The notes under the pieces: generated by a model
Databases searched by the model: none
What the model was told of the DNA's origin: nothing
The model's input: only the letters and a program-made list of their open reading frames with translations
Shown: positions 35,523 to 44,237 of the stretch, piece by piece
Layout: every line of letters starts with the position of its first letter
Numbering within the stretch: position 1 is the first letter of the stretch
Translations under genes and position numbers: made by a program
Assembly (NCBI RefSeq): GCF_009650135.1
Contig: NZ_CP045871.1
Location: 186,001 to 250,000, forward strand
DNA: 64,000 bases
Reading direction: 5' to 3'
DNA from: Litorivicinus lipolyticus
Lineage (GTDB): Bacteria > Pseudomonadota > Gammaproteobacteria > Pseudomonadales > Litorivicinaceae

Positions 35523-36362
35523 ATGAGTAATCATCAGATCGCCTTTTGGGGGACCCGCGGGTCAATTCCCCGCAGCGGCAAAGCCTTTCAGCGTTACGGC
35601 GGTGCGACCTCGTGTGTCGAGTTAATCGGCGATGGCGAATCGCTGATATTTGATGCCGGCAGCGGCATCGTCGAGGCCGGTGACGCGGGCTTGGCGCGCG
35701 GCCAGCGCACTTTTCATGTGCTGTTATCGCACCTGCACTTTGACCATATTATGGGGTTGCCGTTCTTTCAGCCGCTGTGGCGGGCGGACTGTGAGGTTCA
35801 CCTGTACGTCGGCAACCTGTGGCCGAATCGCCTGGTCGATGCGCTGGATGACTTGATGCGGGCGCCGTTCTTTCCGGTTACCCCGGGGGCGTTTCGATGC
35901 CAGCTTCGGACCCACGATTTTGAGGCCGGCGCGGCGCTGCAGGTGGCGGGCATTGATATTCAGACGCTGGCGCTGACGCACCCGCAAGGGGCCACGGGTT
36001 ATCGAGCCCAGGCCCGCGGCGGCGACGTCTGTTACATCACCGACATCGAACCGGATGCGGCCATGCAGGCGCGGTTGCAGTCATTTGTGCGCGACGCCGA
36101 GGTGATGCTGTACGACTGCACCTTTGATGACGACGAATTTCAGCCGGATCATGGTCATTCGACCTGGCAAAAGTGTTTGGCGGTCGCCGCCAATGCCGGC
36201 GTCGCGACGCCGGTGATCTATCACCATCACCCGCGTGCGGACGACGACGCCATGGACCGTATTGCGGATGCCGCGATGGCGATTAACCCTAATGTCTGCA
36301 TGGCACGCGATGGTTTGCGCTGGACCCTAGAGTCCGAGCAGGCTGCGCGGCACGCGGTTTAA
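35523..36362 (+). CDS. MBL-fold metallohydrolase
   Basis: The 279-residue protein has the metallo-beta-lactamase metal motif SHLHFDHIMGLPFF, an N-terminal FWGTRGSIP as in many phosphodiesterase-like members, and later TDIEPD and HGHSTW histidines. Similar proteins are annotated as RNase Z-like or cyclic-nucleotide phosphodiesterase-like; the substrate cannot be assigned. The ATG at 35523 gives the standard N-terminus. The 72-bp spacer after pilU shows no clear terminator. Its 3' end overlaps the convergent pyrC' gene by 36 bp. Confidence 0.85.
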   Translation: MSNHQIAFWGTRGSIPRSGKAFQRYGGATSCVELIGDGESLIFDAGSGIVEAGDAGLARGQRTFHVLLSHLHFDHIMGLPFFQPLWRADCEVHLYVGNLWPNRLVDALDDLMRAPFFPVTPGAFRCQLRTHDFEAGAALQVAGIDIQTLALTHPQGATGYRAQARGGDVCYITDIEPDAAMQARLQSFVRDAEVMLYDCTFDDDEFQPDHGHSTWQKCLAVAANAGVATPVIYHHHPRADDDAMDRIADAAMAINPNVCMARDGLRWTLESEQAARHAV

Positions 36363-37208
36363 CGCCTGTTCGACGCGGGCGCCGGATAGGGCGCCTTGGC
36401 GGATCAGTCCATTGACCCCATCGCGCCACAGCGCCAGTGTTTCCGTGCCCGGTTTGGCTTGGGCAAAGGGCAGTCGCTTGTCGGCCACCGGCCAGGGCGT
36501 GTGGTCGCTGACAATGGCGTCGATAACGCCGGATTCAACACCGGCAATCAGCGCCTGGCGGTCTTCGTCGCTGCGCAGCACCGGCTGCAGTCGGTAGTTA
36601 AAGTCGTAGCCTTCAATCTGCCGCTCGTCCCACATCAGGTGAGTAATCGCCACGTCACAGGTCACGTCCAAGCCTTCGTGTTTAGCGCGTGCCATCAGGC
36701 GCACGGATTCGGCACTGGATAGGCGCCCCATGTGGGCGGTCACGCCGGTCTCGGCGACCAACTGCAGGTCGCGCGCCAGGGCGATGGTTTCGGCCGCGCT
36801 GGGCTGGGTTTCCAAGCCGAGGCGCTGGGCCACCGCGCCGTCGTGGGCGACGCCCAAGCCCAGCACCGGGTCCAGCGGCGATAGAAACACCCGCAGCCCC
36901 AGGCTTTTGGCATAGCGCATGGCGTTTAGTTGGACTCGGGTATTCTTCCAAGGCGCGTAGCCTTGACCAACGCCAACCGCACCGCCGCGTTGCAGTCGGG
37001 CCATTTCGGCCAACTGCTCGCCATCCAAATTGGCCGTCATCGGTGCCAACGAGCGCACCGCGAGGCTGCCGTTTTGCGCGCCCACGGCTTCGTCCGGCGG
37101 CGTCAATAACCCCTTGACGCCGCAGCGCTCGGCGAGCGCCAGTGTGTGGCCCGGTTGTGGCCCCAGTCGGCACGCCAGGTCGTAAAAATCCAGGTCCAGT
37201 ATGCTCAT
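36327..37208 (-). CDS. pyrC': Dihydroorotase-like protein PyrC' (probably non-catalytic, unusually short)
   Basis: The gene overlaps pyrB as ATGA, as does the Pseudomonas gene for the inactive dihydroorotase homologue that stabilises aspartate transcarbamoylase. At 293 residues it is far shorter than the usual roughly 420. It begins directly at [14 protein letters not shown], so the N-terminal beta domain and the catalytic HxH are missing, and it ends before the usual C-terminal beta domain. The second metal histidine region reads [23 protein letters not shown] and IVSDHTPW are recognisable remains of the amidohydrolase barrel. It is therefore expected to be structural. An active minimal dihydroorotase is very unlikely. 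Confidence 0.83.
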   Translation of the reverse strand: MSILDLDFYDLACRLGPQPGHTLALAERCGVKGLLTPPDEAVGAQNGSLAVRSLAPMTANLDGEQLAEMARLQRGGAVGVGQGYAPWKNTRVQLNAMRYAKSLGLRVFLSPLDPVLGLGVAHDGAVAQRLGLETQPSAAETIALARDLQLVAETGVTAHMGRLSSAESVRLMARAKHEGLDVTCDVAITHLMWDERQIEGYDFNYRLQPVLRSDEDRQALIAGVESGVIDAIVSDHTPWPVADKRLPFAQAKPGTETLALWRDGVNGLIRQGALSGARVEQALNRVPRSLLGL

Positions 37209-38173
37209 GCCAGTGCCTCCATCTTGACGCCCATGACCATCGACAGCACCGCCATGCGAATCGCGATGCCGTTGGTGACCTGGTCCAAAATGACGCTGCG
37301 CTCGCTGTCCGCCAGCGCACTGTCCAGCTCGACTCCGCGGTTGATCGGCCCTGGGTGCATCACAATGGCGCCGGGCGCAGCCCAGGCCAGGCGATCCAAG
37401 GTCATGCCGTAGCTGTCGTGGAACTCGGCTTCGGAGGGCAGTAAGCCCGCGTCCATGCGCTCGTTTTGCAGGCGCAGACAAATCACCACATCGACCCCTT
37501 CGATCCCCGGCCGCAGCTGATCAAACAGCGTGCCGGCCAGTCCTTGGCGCGGCAATAGCGTGCCCGGGCCAACCAGCCGTATGTCACGGCAGCCGAGGCC
37601 GGCGAGGGCGTGAACCTGTGAGCGCACCACGCGGGAGTGGCGAATGTCGCCGATGATCGCGACTTTAAGGTTGGCGAACTCCCCCTTGTGTTTGCGGATG
37701 GTGAACATGTCCAACATGGCCTGGGTGGGGTGGGCGTGCAAACCGTCCCCCGCATTGACGATGGCCAGGTTTGGGGTGCAGTGCTGGGCGATGAAATGCG
37801 GCGCACCGCTTTGATTGTGGCGCACTACAAACAGGTCCGCGCCCATGGCCTCAAGGTTTTTTAGGGTGTCCAGCAGGCTTTCGCCCTTGGCCGTGGCCGA
37901 GGTCGAAATGTCGAGGTTAACGACGTCGGCGCTCAGGCTTTTTGCGGCGATCTCGAAGGTGGTGCGGGTGCGGGTCGAGTTTTCGAAGAACAGGTTAACA
38001 ATGGATTTGCCTTTCAGCAGCGGCAGCTTGCGCAGGTCGCGCGGGGTGTCACCCAAAAATTGCGCCGCCCGATCCATGATTTCGGTCATTAGGCTGGCGG
38101 GTAGGCCCTCGGTGGTCAAAAAATGTCGGAGCCGGCCATCCGGTGTCAGTTGCAGTTCGGCGGTCGAGGGCAT
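37205..38173 (-). CDS. pyrB: Aspartate carbamoyltransferase catalytic subunit
   Basis: PyrB joins carbamoyl phosphate and aspartate in pyrimidine synthesis. The 322-residue protein has the carbamoyl phosphate loop [28 protein letters not shown] and [10 protein letters not shown]. The association with pyrC' indicates the class A, Pseudomonas-type dodecamer rather than the E. coli PyrB-PyrI type, and no pyrI is present. In Pseudomonas a pyrR regulator gene precedes pyrB; here only 43 bp separate pyrB from ruvX. Confidence 0.97.
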   Translation of the reverse strand: MPSTAELQLTPDGRLRHFLTTEGLPASLMTEIMDRAAQFLGDTPRDLRKLPLLKGKSIVNLFFENSTRTRTTFEIAAKSLSADVVNLDISTSATAKGESLLDTLKNLEAMGADLFVVRHNQSGAPHFIAQHCTPNLAIVNAGDGLHAHPTQAMLDMFTIRKHKGEFANLKVAIIGDIRHSRVVRSQVHALAGLGCRDIRLVGPGTLLPRQGLAGTLFDQLRPGIEGVDVVICLRLQNERMDAGLLPSEAEFHDSYGMTLDRLAWAAPGAIVMHPGPINRGVELDSALADSERSVILDQVTNGIAIRMAVLSMVMGVKMEALA

Positions 38174-38216
38174 CCGGAGGTCCTTGCAGGCAGATAAGGT
38201 GCGCGCAGTTTACTCC

Positions 38217-38630
38217 CTAGGGCGCGTGTTGCAAAAACTGATTTAGGATGACGCACGCGGCGGCGGTATCGAGTGCGCCGTCGTGCTCAATATCGGTGCC
38301 GTGGCGCGCGGTCAGTCCACGCGCTTCTTGGGTGCTCAGGCGCTCGTCGACCAAATGCGCGGTCAGGTGAAAGCGGCCATGCAGGCGTTTAGCGAACTTG
38401 CGCGCCCGCACCGTGATGGGGTTGTCGCTGCCGTCCATATTGATCGGCAACCCCACCACCAATGCGGCCGGCTGCCACTCGCTGATCAGGGCACCGATGT
38501 GCTCCCAGTTGGGGGTGCCGTTGCGCGCTTTCAGGACCGTCAGTGGTGACGCTGTGCGGGTCAGGGTCTGGCCGGTGGCGACGCCGATCCGAGTCAGTCC
38601 GTAGTCAAACGCCAGGTATAAATCGCTCAT
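38217..38630 (-). CDS. ruvX: YqgF/RuvX family Holliday junction resolvase-like protein
   Basis: The 137-residue RNase H-fold protein has LAFDYGLTRIGVATG at the N-terminus, VVGLPINMDG and the C-terminal VDERLSTQEA with the conserved acidic residues. YqgF has been linked to 16S rRNA maturation and to Holliday-junction resolution. It is coupled to yqgE upstream by ATGA, a very conserved pair. Confidence 0.94.
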   Translation of the reverse strand: MSDLYLAFDYGLTRIGVATGQTLTRTASPLTVLKARNGTPNWEHIGALISEWQPAALVVGLPINMDGSDNPITVRARKFAKRLHGRFHLTAHLVDERLSTQEARGLTARHGTDIEHDGALDTAAACVILNQFLQHAP

Positions 38631-39181
38631 GCGTGGCCCGGCGTTGCGCTCAGCTGGTTCCAGCTAAAGCCGAGGCTGGCGACCGTGCGTTCAAGCAAGC
38701 TGTCGCGCGGCGTGCTGAACGCCAGATCCGCGCGGTAGGGCGCCGCAAGCCATGAGTTGTCGCGAACTTCCTGGGCCAGTTGGTCCGCGTCCCAGCCGCT
38801 GTAGCCGAGCACAAAAAGGGCCTCGCCACTAATCAGATGCGGCGTGTAGGCGACCAGATCCGACGTGTGGGTGTTGATGTACAGCCCGTCGGTGGCTTCG
38901 GAGCATTGGCCTAATGCATGTCGGGACAGGATAAAACCGCGCTGGGTTTCAACCGGCCCGCCGAGTAACGCAAAGATATCACTCAGGGCGTCGGTGACCG
39001 CCAGGTCCATGTCGCGAAACAGGGTTAGCAGGCTGAAATCCGAGGGTTTGTTGAGGGCAAACCCGAGGGCGCCGTTGCGGTCGTGTTCGCACATGACGAT
39101 GACGCTGCGTTCAAAGAAGCCGCCGGTCAGGCCGGGCATGGAAATCAAAAATTGACCGCGAAGGTCGAAGGGGTGCGTCAT
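38627..39181 (-). CDS. YqgE/AlgH family protein
   Basis: The 184-residue protein starts with a region containing LISMPGLTGGFFERSVI and has the conserved GGPVETQRGFILS and LGYSGWDADQLAQEV. The family (UPF0301; AlgH in Pseudomonas) is widespread and its function is not settled, although alginate and virulence regulation have been reported. ATGA overlaps link it to the TonB-like gene upstream and ruvX downstream. Confidence 0.94.
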   Translation of the reverse strand: MTHPFDLRGQFLISMPGLTGGFFERSVIVMCEHDRNGALGFALNKPSDFSLLTLFRDMDLAVTDALSDIFALLGGPVETQRGFILSRHALGQCSEATDGLYINTHTSDLVAYTPHLISGEALFVLGYSGWDADQLAQEVRDNSWLAAPYRADLAFSTPRDSLLERTVASLGFSWNQLSATPGHA

Positions 39182-40014
39182 CGCGCTAGGGTAGGTCCCC
39201 CTAGGCGGAATTGCCAGACACGGGTGATGGTAATTCGCTCAAGTCGGGCGCGCATGGCGTCCGGGAATGGGTCAAACGGTGAGGCGCTGGCGAGGATCTC
39301 ACGGGCCGCTTTGTCGACCGCCAGGTCACCGCTGGAGTGGACAATGTGCTGGGACATCAGTTCGCCGCGCGCATTCAAGGTCGCGCTGACTTCGACGGAT
39401 CCGGTTAAGCCTGCGTCTTGCAGGTAGCGCCGTGTGCCGATGGTTTCGATGCGCTGGCGCCAGCGGTTAATGTACCCGGCCTGAGCGCTTTTGAAGGTCG
39501 CGACCTGTTGGCTATCGGCGTCGCCCATGCCACGCAGTTGCTCGGATAACAGGTCGTAGTCGGCCAGCACTTTTTGCTCGGCCTGGCTTTTGGCGGCGGT
39601 TTCGGCTTGGCTGTAAACCATCCACAGGTCGCCGGCACCGGTTTGGGTTTCAGCGTCGCCGGCGCGGGCCATGACACCGGCACTTTGCGCGCGGTCCGCG
39701 CCGCGATCACGACCATCAATATCGGTCGCCTCGGCGTCGGGTTCGGCGTCGCGGCCAATGTCGCCGCTGCGTAGGCGCTGATGGGTGGTCAGCTCGCCGC
39801 CACCGAGCTGTTGGGTGATCGACTGGAAACTGGCGTCATCGGGTCGTTGGTCGTGGCTGGGGTTGGCAATGGTAACGGCCATGTCGGCCCAGCGCAGGCT
39901 TTGAGCCGGCTTTGGATCGACCAAAAAGGGTACAATTAATGCGGCATGGGCGAGCGCGGCGATGCCCAGCCCGGCCCAGAGTGCTTTGTCAGTGTGCTCG
40001 ATACTTAGGGTCAC
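39178..40014 (-). CDS. TonB-family energy transducer
   Basis: The 278-residue protein has an N-terminal membrane anchor (ALWAGLGIAALAHAALIVPFLV), a long Ala/Gln/Glu-rich periplasmic region and a C-terminal TonB-like domain. Recognisable C-terminal segments are YINRWRQRIETIGTRRY and LTGSVEVSATLNARGELM. It lacks the long Pro-rich spacer of classical TonB. In Pseudomonas the tonB3 gene lies in this same slot beside gshB and has been linked to twitching. No ExbB/ExbD genes are nearby. Confidence 0.88.
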   Translation of the reverse strand: MTLSIEHTDKALWAGLGIAALAHAALIVPFLVDPKPAQSLRWADMAVTIANPSHDQRPDDASFQSITQQLGGGELTTHQRLRSGDIGRDAEPDAEATDIDGRDRGADRAQSAGVMARAGDAETQTGAGDLWMVYSQAETAAKSQAEQKVLADYDLLSEQLRGMGDADSQQVATFKSAQAGYINRWRQRIETIGTRRYLQDAGLTGSVEVSATLNARGELMSQHIVHSSGDLAVDKAAREILASASPFDPFPDAMRARLERITITRVWQFRLGGPTLAR

Positions 40015-40955
40015 AGCAGTCCTGTTACCACCTCCAATAAATCACTCGCCAGGTCGCTGCCGGTGGCCGCATCGATCTCGCGCATGCACGTCGGCGAGGT
40101 CACATTGATTTCAGTCACTCGGTCGCCGATCACGTCCAGACCTACTAAATATAGTCCGCGTTCGCGAAGGTGCGGGCCAATGGTATTAGCCAGCGCGCGA
40201 TCGCTGTCCGACAGGGGCTGGGTGACGCCACGGCCGCCGGCTGCGAGATTGCCGCGGGTCTCGCCTTGGCTGGGGATGCGGGCGAGGCAATGATCCGCCG
40301 GTTCGCCGTTAATCATCAGGATGCGTTTGTCACCCTCGACAATCGCCGGCAGGTATTTTTGCACCATGATGCTGTGGCGACCGCTGTCGGTCAGGCTTTC
40401 GATGACCGCACCCAGGTTCATGCCGTCCGCGCCAATGCGGAAAATTCCGCGTCCGCCCATGCCGTCCAGCGGCTTGAAGATGACGTCGCCGTGGTCTGCG
40501 TAAAATGCGCGCAGCTGGTCTTCGTTGCGGCTGACCAGCGTCGGCGCCATCAGGTCGGGGAACCAGGTCGCGAACAGTTTTTCATTGCAGTCGCGCACCG
40601 AGCTTGGGCGGTTGATGACTTTGACGCCCTGATTTTCTGCGATGTCCAGGATTTGGGTGGCGTACAGGTACTCGCTGTCAAACGGCGGGTCGGTTCGAAT
40701 AAACAGCAGGTCCAGGTTACCCAGCGGCTTAAAGCTGGCGTCGCCGAGGGTATAAAAATCTTCGTTTTGGTCGCGCACGGTTAATGTCGCGCTGCGGCCG
40801 ATGGCGATGCCGCGATCCAGCGACAGGTCCGCCGGGGTCAGGTAGTGCAGTGTGGCGCCGCGTTTTTGGGCCGCCAACAGGATGGCGAACGAAGTATCTT
40901 TATAGGGTTTGATGCCCTCGATCGGGTCCATCAAAATGCCAATGTTGAGGCTCAC
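40011..40955 (-). CDS. gshB: Glutathione synthetase
   Basis: GshB joins glycine to gamma-glutamylcysteine to make glutathione. The 314-residue ATP-grasp protein has NIGILMDPIEGIKPYKD at the N-terminus, the FIRTDPPFDSEYLYAT segment, VIFKPLDGMGGRGIFR and the metal-binding EINVTSPTCMREID. The length is standard. An ATGA overlap couples it to the TonB-like gene; rsmE lies upstream on the same strand after 43 bp. Confidence 0.97.
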   Translation of the reverse strand: MSLNIGILMDPIEGIKPYKDTSFAILLAAQKRGATLHYLTPADLSLDRGIAIGRSATLTVRDQNEDFYTLGDASFKPLGNLDLLFIRTDPPFDSEYLYATQILDIAENQGVKVINRPSSVRDCNEKLFATWFPDLMAPTLVSRNEDQLRAFYADHGDVIFKPLDGMGGRGIFRIGADGMNLGAVIESLTDSGRHSIMVQKYLPAIVEGDKRILMINGEPADHCLARIPSQGETRGNLAAGGRGVTQPLSDSDRALANTIGPHLRERGLYLVGLDVIGDRVTEINVTSPTCMREIDAATGSDLASDLLEVVTGLL

Positions 40956-40998
40956 GCGCGGCTCCTAGCCTAAGGTAGTGGAGCGAGCAGAATACACC

Positions 40999-41727
40999 CT
41001 AGCCGAGGTCTCCGTAACGGCTTTGACAGAGGCTTGCGACGGTAACGGCTGCGGTTTCCGCGCGCAGTATGCGTGACCCCAGGCCAATGCCCTGATAACC
41101 CTGGGCTTGGGCCCATGCGATTTCGTCGTCGCTGAGCCCGCCCTCGGGCCCGATCAGCGCGCGCAGCGAACCGGGGCACTGGCTGGGCCAGGCCTGGCCC
41201 TGACCGGGTGCCAACACCAGCCCCAGAGTCGGCGCGGTGATGCTTGCCAACTCGGTGAGTTCAGACAGCGGTAAAAGCTGAGGCAGCACGGCGCGTTTGG
41301 ACTGTTCGCAGGCGCTGACAATGATGCTGTGCCAGCGCGCCTCGCGCTTGCTGTGGCGCTCGGCGGACAGGCGCGCTTCGCTGCGCTCGCTGATAATCGG
41401 TTGAATACGTCGCGCGCCCAGCTCGGTGGCTTTCTGCAGCGCCCACTCGAAGCGCTCGCCTTTGGTCACCGACAATTCCAAGGTCAGGTCCAGCGGGCTT
41501 TCGTTGTCGACCCTAAGCACCGGTTCAAGCGCCAGAGTCAGGTCGCGCCGGCCGCGCTCGCTGACGCTGGCGGGCCACACGCTGCCGCTGCCATCGAACA
41601 ATTCAAGGTGTTGGCCTGGCTTCACCCGCAGCACATTGAGCAAATAGTGAGCGTCATCGCCGCTCAGTGTTAGGGCGCTACTGTGCTGGGGGGCAGAGTG
41701 TGTAAAGATTCGAGGAATTCGGTTCAT
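40999..41727 (-). CDS. rsmE: 16S rRNA (uracil1498-N3)-methyltransferase
   Basis: RsmE methylates U1498 of 16S rRNA using a SPOUT knot fold. The 242-residue protein has MNRIPRIFT at the start, DDAHYLLNVLRVKPGQ, KATELGARRIQPIISERSE and the knot region ALIGPEGGLSDDEI with LGSRILRAETA. The ATG at 41727 is favoured over a frame starting 17 codons earlier. It is divergent from the TPR gene by 49 bp. Confidence 0.95.
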   Translation of the reverse strand: MNRIPRIFTHSAPQHSSALTLSGDDAHYLLNVLRVKPGQHLELFDGSGSVWPASVSERGRRDLTLALEPVLRVDNESPLDLTLELSVTKGERFEWALQKATELGARRIQPIISERSEARLSAERHSKREARWHSIIVSACEQSKRAVLPQLLPLSELTELASITAPTLGLVLAPGQGQAWPSQCPGSLRALIGPEGGLSDDEIAWAQAQGYQGIGLGSRILRAETAAVTVASLCQSRYGDLG

Positions 41728-41776
41728 GCGCGAAACCTGCCACTGTGCCGGCATAAAAACAACACGGAGAAACCTC

Positions 41777-42364
41777 ATGCGATTGTTAATGGCGCTGTTG
41801 ATGACGGCCAGCGTGTCGGTTCATGCTGATTTGGGCGAGTTGATTCAAGCCTATGACCAAACCAGCTGGCAGACCCAAGATGCGGGCGCCAAGTTGAGCG
41901 AGTTAGAAGGCCATTTGGCGGCCGTCAACGCGATGGACGACTCCAGTGAAGTGTTGATGTGGCGCGGCGCAATCGGCGCGTCGGTGGCACGTGAAAAAGG
42001 CGGCGTCGGCGCGCTCGGTGCGATCAAGGCAGCCAAGAAATCTCTGCTGGCATCGCTGGAGGCGGACGGACAAAACCATATGGCACGCGCCATTTTGGCC
42101 AATTTGTTGGCCAAGGCGCCGGGCTGGCCGCTGTCGGTCGGTAATAAAAAAGAAGCCGCGGCGCTGTTTCAATCGGTCCTCAAGGCACAGCCAGACAACC
42201 TCATTGCGTTGCAGGGCTTTGGCGATCTGATGTTGGCCAAAAAGCAGCCGGACGAAGCCCGCGGTTACTATGCCGCGGCATTGCAGGCGGCGCCGCGTGT
42301 CGGTCGTGAGATGGCTGACATAGCCCGCCAGACCCAGATCAAAGCGCAGCTTGATGCACTCTAA
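41777..42364 (+). CDS. Secreted TPR-like protein
   Basis: The 195-residue product has a signal peptide (MRLLMALLMTASVSVHA) and helical repeats consistent with tetratricopeptide motifs (AAALFQSVLKAQPDNLIALQ; ARGYYAAALQAAPRVG). TPR proteins usually mediate protein contacts; the partner here is unknown. A GGAGAAACC ribosome binding site precedes the ATG at 41777. The EamA transporter gene follows after 8 bp, so the two may be co-transcribed. Confidence 0.8.
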   Translation: MRLLMALLMTASVSVHADLGELIQAYDQTSWQTQDAGAKLSELEGHLAAVNAMDDSSEVLMWRGAIGASVAREKGGVGALGAIKAAKKSLLASLEADGQNHMARAILANLLAKAPGWPLSVGNKKEAAALFQSVLKAQPDNLIALQGFGDLMLAKKQPDEARGYYAAALQAAPRVGREMADIARQTQIKAQLDAL

Positions 42365-42372
42365 GGTTGGCC

Positions 42373-43248
42373 ATGCGACCCCACGATAAGTCCCTGTTTT
42401 TACTGACCGTATTGATTTGGGGTTCGACCTGGTACGCGATTAAATTTCAACTGGGCACGGTCGACCCGATGGTCAGCGTGGCCTGGCGTTTTTTGGCGGC
42501 GGCGGCGCTGATGCTACTGGGGTGTCGGCTGTTCGGGCTGTCGCTGCGGCTGCGTGGGCGTCAGCACCTGTGGGTGTTGGCTCAGGGTGTGACCTTATTT
42601 TCGGTCAATTACGCCCTGTTCTATATCGCCACCGGCTACCTGACCAGCGGCCTGATCGCGGTCATGTTCAGCACCATGGTGATCTGGAACGCGTTTGGCG
42701 CACGGGTTTTCCTCAAGGTCCCGGTGCCGCTGCGGGTCGTGGTCGGCGGCATTGTTGGGTTTTGTGGGTTGTCACTGTTGTTTATGCCCGACATCTTCAA
42801 TCTGGCCTATGGGCCGGCCGAGGTCGGCGCGCTGCTGATTTGTGTGGTCGCGACCGTTTGTGCCAGCACCGGCAATATCATCAACGCACGCAATCAAAAG
42901 GCCGGGATTGGGCTGATGGCGGGCAATGCCTGGGGCATGCTGTATGGCGGCCTATTTACGCTGGCGCTGTGCCTGTTTTGGGGCAAACCCTTGGTGTTTG
43001 ATTTCCGGGCGGACTATGTCGTCAGTTTTGCTTATTTGGTGGTATTCGGATCCATCGTGGCGTTCGCCGCCTACATGAAAATCATCCGCGACTGGGGCGC
43101 CGAACGTGCGGCCTTTTCAACCTTGCTGTTTCCGGTCGTGGCCTTGGCCATCAGCACCGTCTTTGAAGACTATCAGTGGACGCTGGAAGCCGTGATGGGC
43201 AGTGCACTGGTGGTATTTGGCAATTACATGGCGCTGCGCAAAGTCTAG
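42373..43248 (+). CDS. EamA/DMT-family transporter
   Basis: The 291-residue protein has about ten hydrophobic helices in two EamA repeats, beginning LFLLTVLIWGSTWYAIKFQLG (given in part: LIWGSTWYAIKFQ), a typical start for DMT exporters. Members export amino acids, nucleotides or other metabolites, and specificity cannot be inferred. The ATG at 42373, with AAGG upstream, is preferred to the TTG two codons earlier. The stop overlaps the convergent HNH gene. Confidence 0.87.
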   Translation: MRPHDKSLFLLTVLIWGSTWYAIKFQLGTVDPMVSVAWRFLAAAALMLLGCRLFGLSLRLRGRQHLWVLAQGVTLFSVNYALFYIATGYLTSGLIAVMFSTMVIWNAFGARVFLKVPVPLRVVVGGIVGFCGLSLLFMPDIFNLAYGPAEVGALLICVVATVCASTGNIINARNQKAGIGLMAGNAWGMLYGGLFTLALCLFWGKPLVFDFRADYVVSFAYLVVFGSIVAFAAYMKIIRDWGAERAAFSTLLFPVVALAISTVFEDYQWTLEAVMGSALVVFGNYMALRKV

Positions 43249-43844
43249 GCCGTAATGGTCGGCTCGTCGCACTCTAGGGCGCCATCCCAATACAGGTAAT
43301 CGGTCCAGCTGTGGTGTAAAAAATTCGGTGGGAACGAGCGCCCGTGTTGCTGCAGTTGCCACACCGTGGGCGCCTTGGCCGGGGTAATCGGGTGCATGCC
43401 AATTTTGTGCGGCAGTTTGTTGGCTTTGCGCCGGTTGCACTGTTGGCAGGCCGCCACGATGTTATCCCAGCTGGTTTTGCCGCCCAATGAGCGCGGAATG
43501 ACATGATCAAAGGTCAGGGCCTTGGGCGGCAATCGCTCGGCACAGTACTGGCAGGTGAAGCGGTCGCGCAGGAACAAATTAAAGCGGGTAAAGGCGACGC
43601 TGCGTGATTGCGGGGCGTATTCGCGCAGTGCAATCACCGACGGCAAGGTCAAGGTGGTAGAGGGGCTGGCGACCTGATCGTCGTATTCTTCGACCACGCT
43701 GACTTTATCCAAGCACACCGCCTTAACCGCATCCTGCCAGCTCCACAGTGACAGCGGATAGTAGCTCAGCGGCCGAAAGTCGGCGTTCAACACCAGCACC
43801 GGCGAGTGCTGCCCCTTGTCGGGGGTGGGTAAGGCAACGTTCAT
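43245..43844 (-). CDS. HNH endonuclease family protein
   Basis: The 199-residue protein has an HNH domain: CQYCAERLPPKALTFDHVIP, GGKTSWDN and ACQQCNRRK, with two CxxC pairs for zinc and the His-Asn-His core. The N-terminal region VLVLNADFRPLSYYPLSLW is shared by a common group of chromosomal HNH proteins of unknown role. No methyltransferase or restriction partner is adjacent, so a restriction function is not supported. Confidence 0.88.
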   Translation of the reverse strand: MNVALPTPDKGQHSPVLVLNADFRPLSYYPLSLWSWQDAVKAVCLDKVSVVEEYDDQVASPSTTLTLPSVIALREYAPQSRSVAFTRFNLFLRDRFTCQYCAERLPPKALTFDHVIPRSLGGKTSWDNIVAACQQCNRRKANKLPHKIGMHPITPAKAPTVWQLQQHGRSFPPNFLHHSWTDYLYWDGALECDEPTITA

Positions 43845-44097
43845 AACTCAGTCCATCCAAGCGGTCTGCGAAAATAAGTGCGCTGTCTCTTTGTACACCA
43901 TTTCAGTCGATTGTTTCAGCCTGACGACGATCGGCACAGGGTCGTTAGGGTGGGGCGCTATTTATGGATTAGTTTTTCTAACCCCGAAGGGACGAAATGT
44001 CTTTAGTCAGAATCGCGCAGTGTTCCTATAGTGAATCCACAAGAGGCGGCCAGTCGCCCCTCACCTTATTGACGCCAACGTGGCGGGAGTAAAGACC
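43845..44097. other. Non-coding spacer upstream of the HNH gene and a small ORF
   Basis: These 253 bases separate the divergent HNH gene from a possible 43-codon gene. A weak TATAGT (44027-44032) could be a -10 element for the small ORF, with TTTAGTCA around 44002-44009 as a poor -35. A short imperfect inverted repeat (GGATTAG/CTAACCC) surrounds the T-run near 43975. I see no other gene or RNA. Confidence 0.5.
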
Positions 44098-44229
44098 ATG
44101 AAAAATTCATCTGTGACTATAGCTTGGTTTGAAAGCATGAGTGGCGCTTTGGCGGCTGCGTTTGGTTTCGGTGGGGTGGTAGCCGCACCGCGCAAGCAGC
44201 CTAGCCTGCACACCCAGTGGTTCGTCTAG
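44098..44229 (+). CDS. Possible small protein (43 aa)
   Basis: An ATG at 44098, preceded at 8 bases by GGGAG, opens a 43-codon frame ending TAG at 44227-44229. The product begins MKNSSVTIAWFESMSGALAA, has a hydrophobic Gly/Ala-rich middle that could insert in a membrane, and ends in a polar tail. I do not recognise it. It lies in an otherwise empty spacer, immediately before the convergent 3' end of the GntR gene. The good ribosome binding site supports it; the lack of recognised homology argues caution. Confidence 0.4.
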   Translation: MKNSSVTIAWFESMSGALAAAFGFGGVVAAPRKQPSLHTQWFV

Positions 44230-44237
44230 TTTAGGGC

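Noticed and set aside
36327..37208. Active dihydroorotase
   Set aside because: The HxH metal motif and both beta-sheet portions are absent.
43245..43844. HNH gene as part of a restriction or defence system
   Set aside because: No methyltransferase, helicase or other defence gene is adjacent; the protein looks like a common chromosomal HNH protein.
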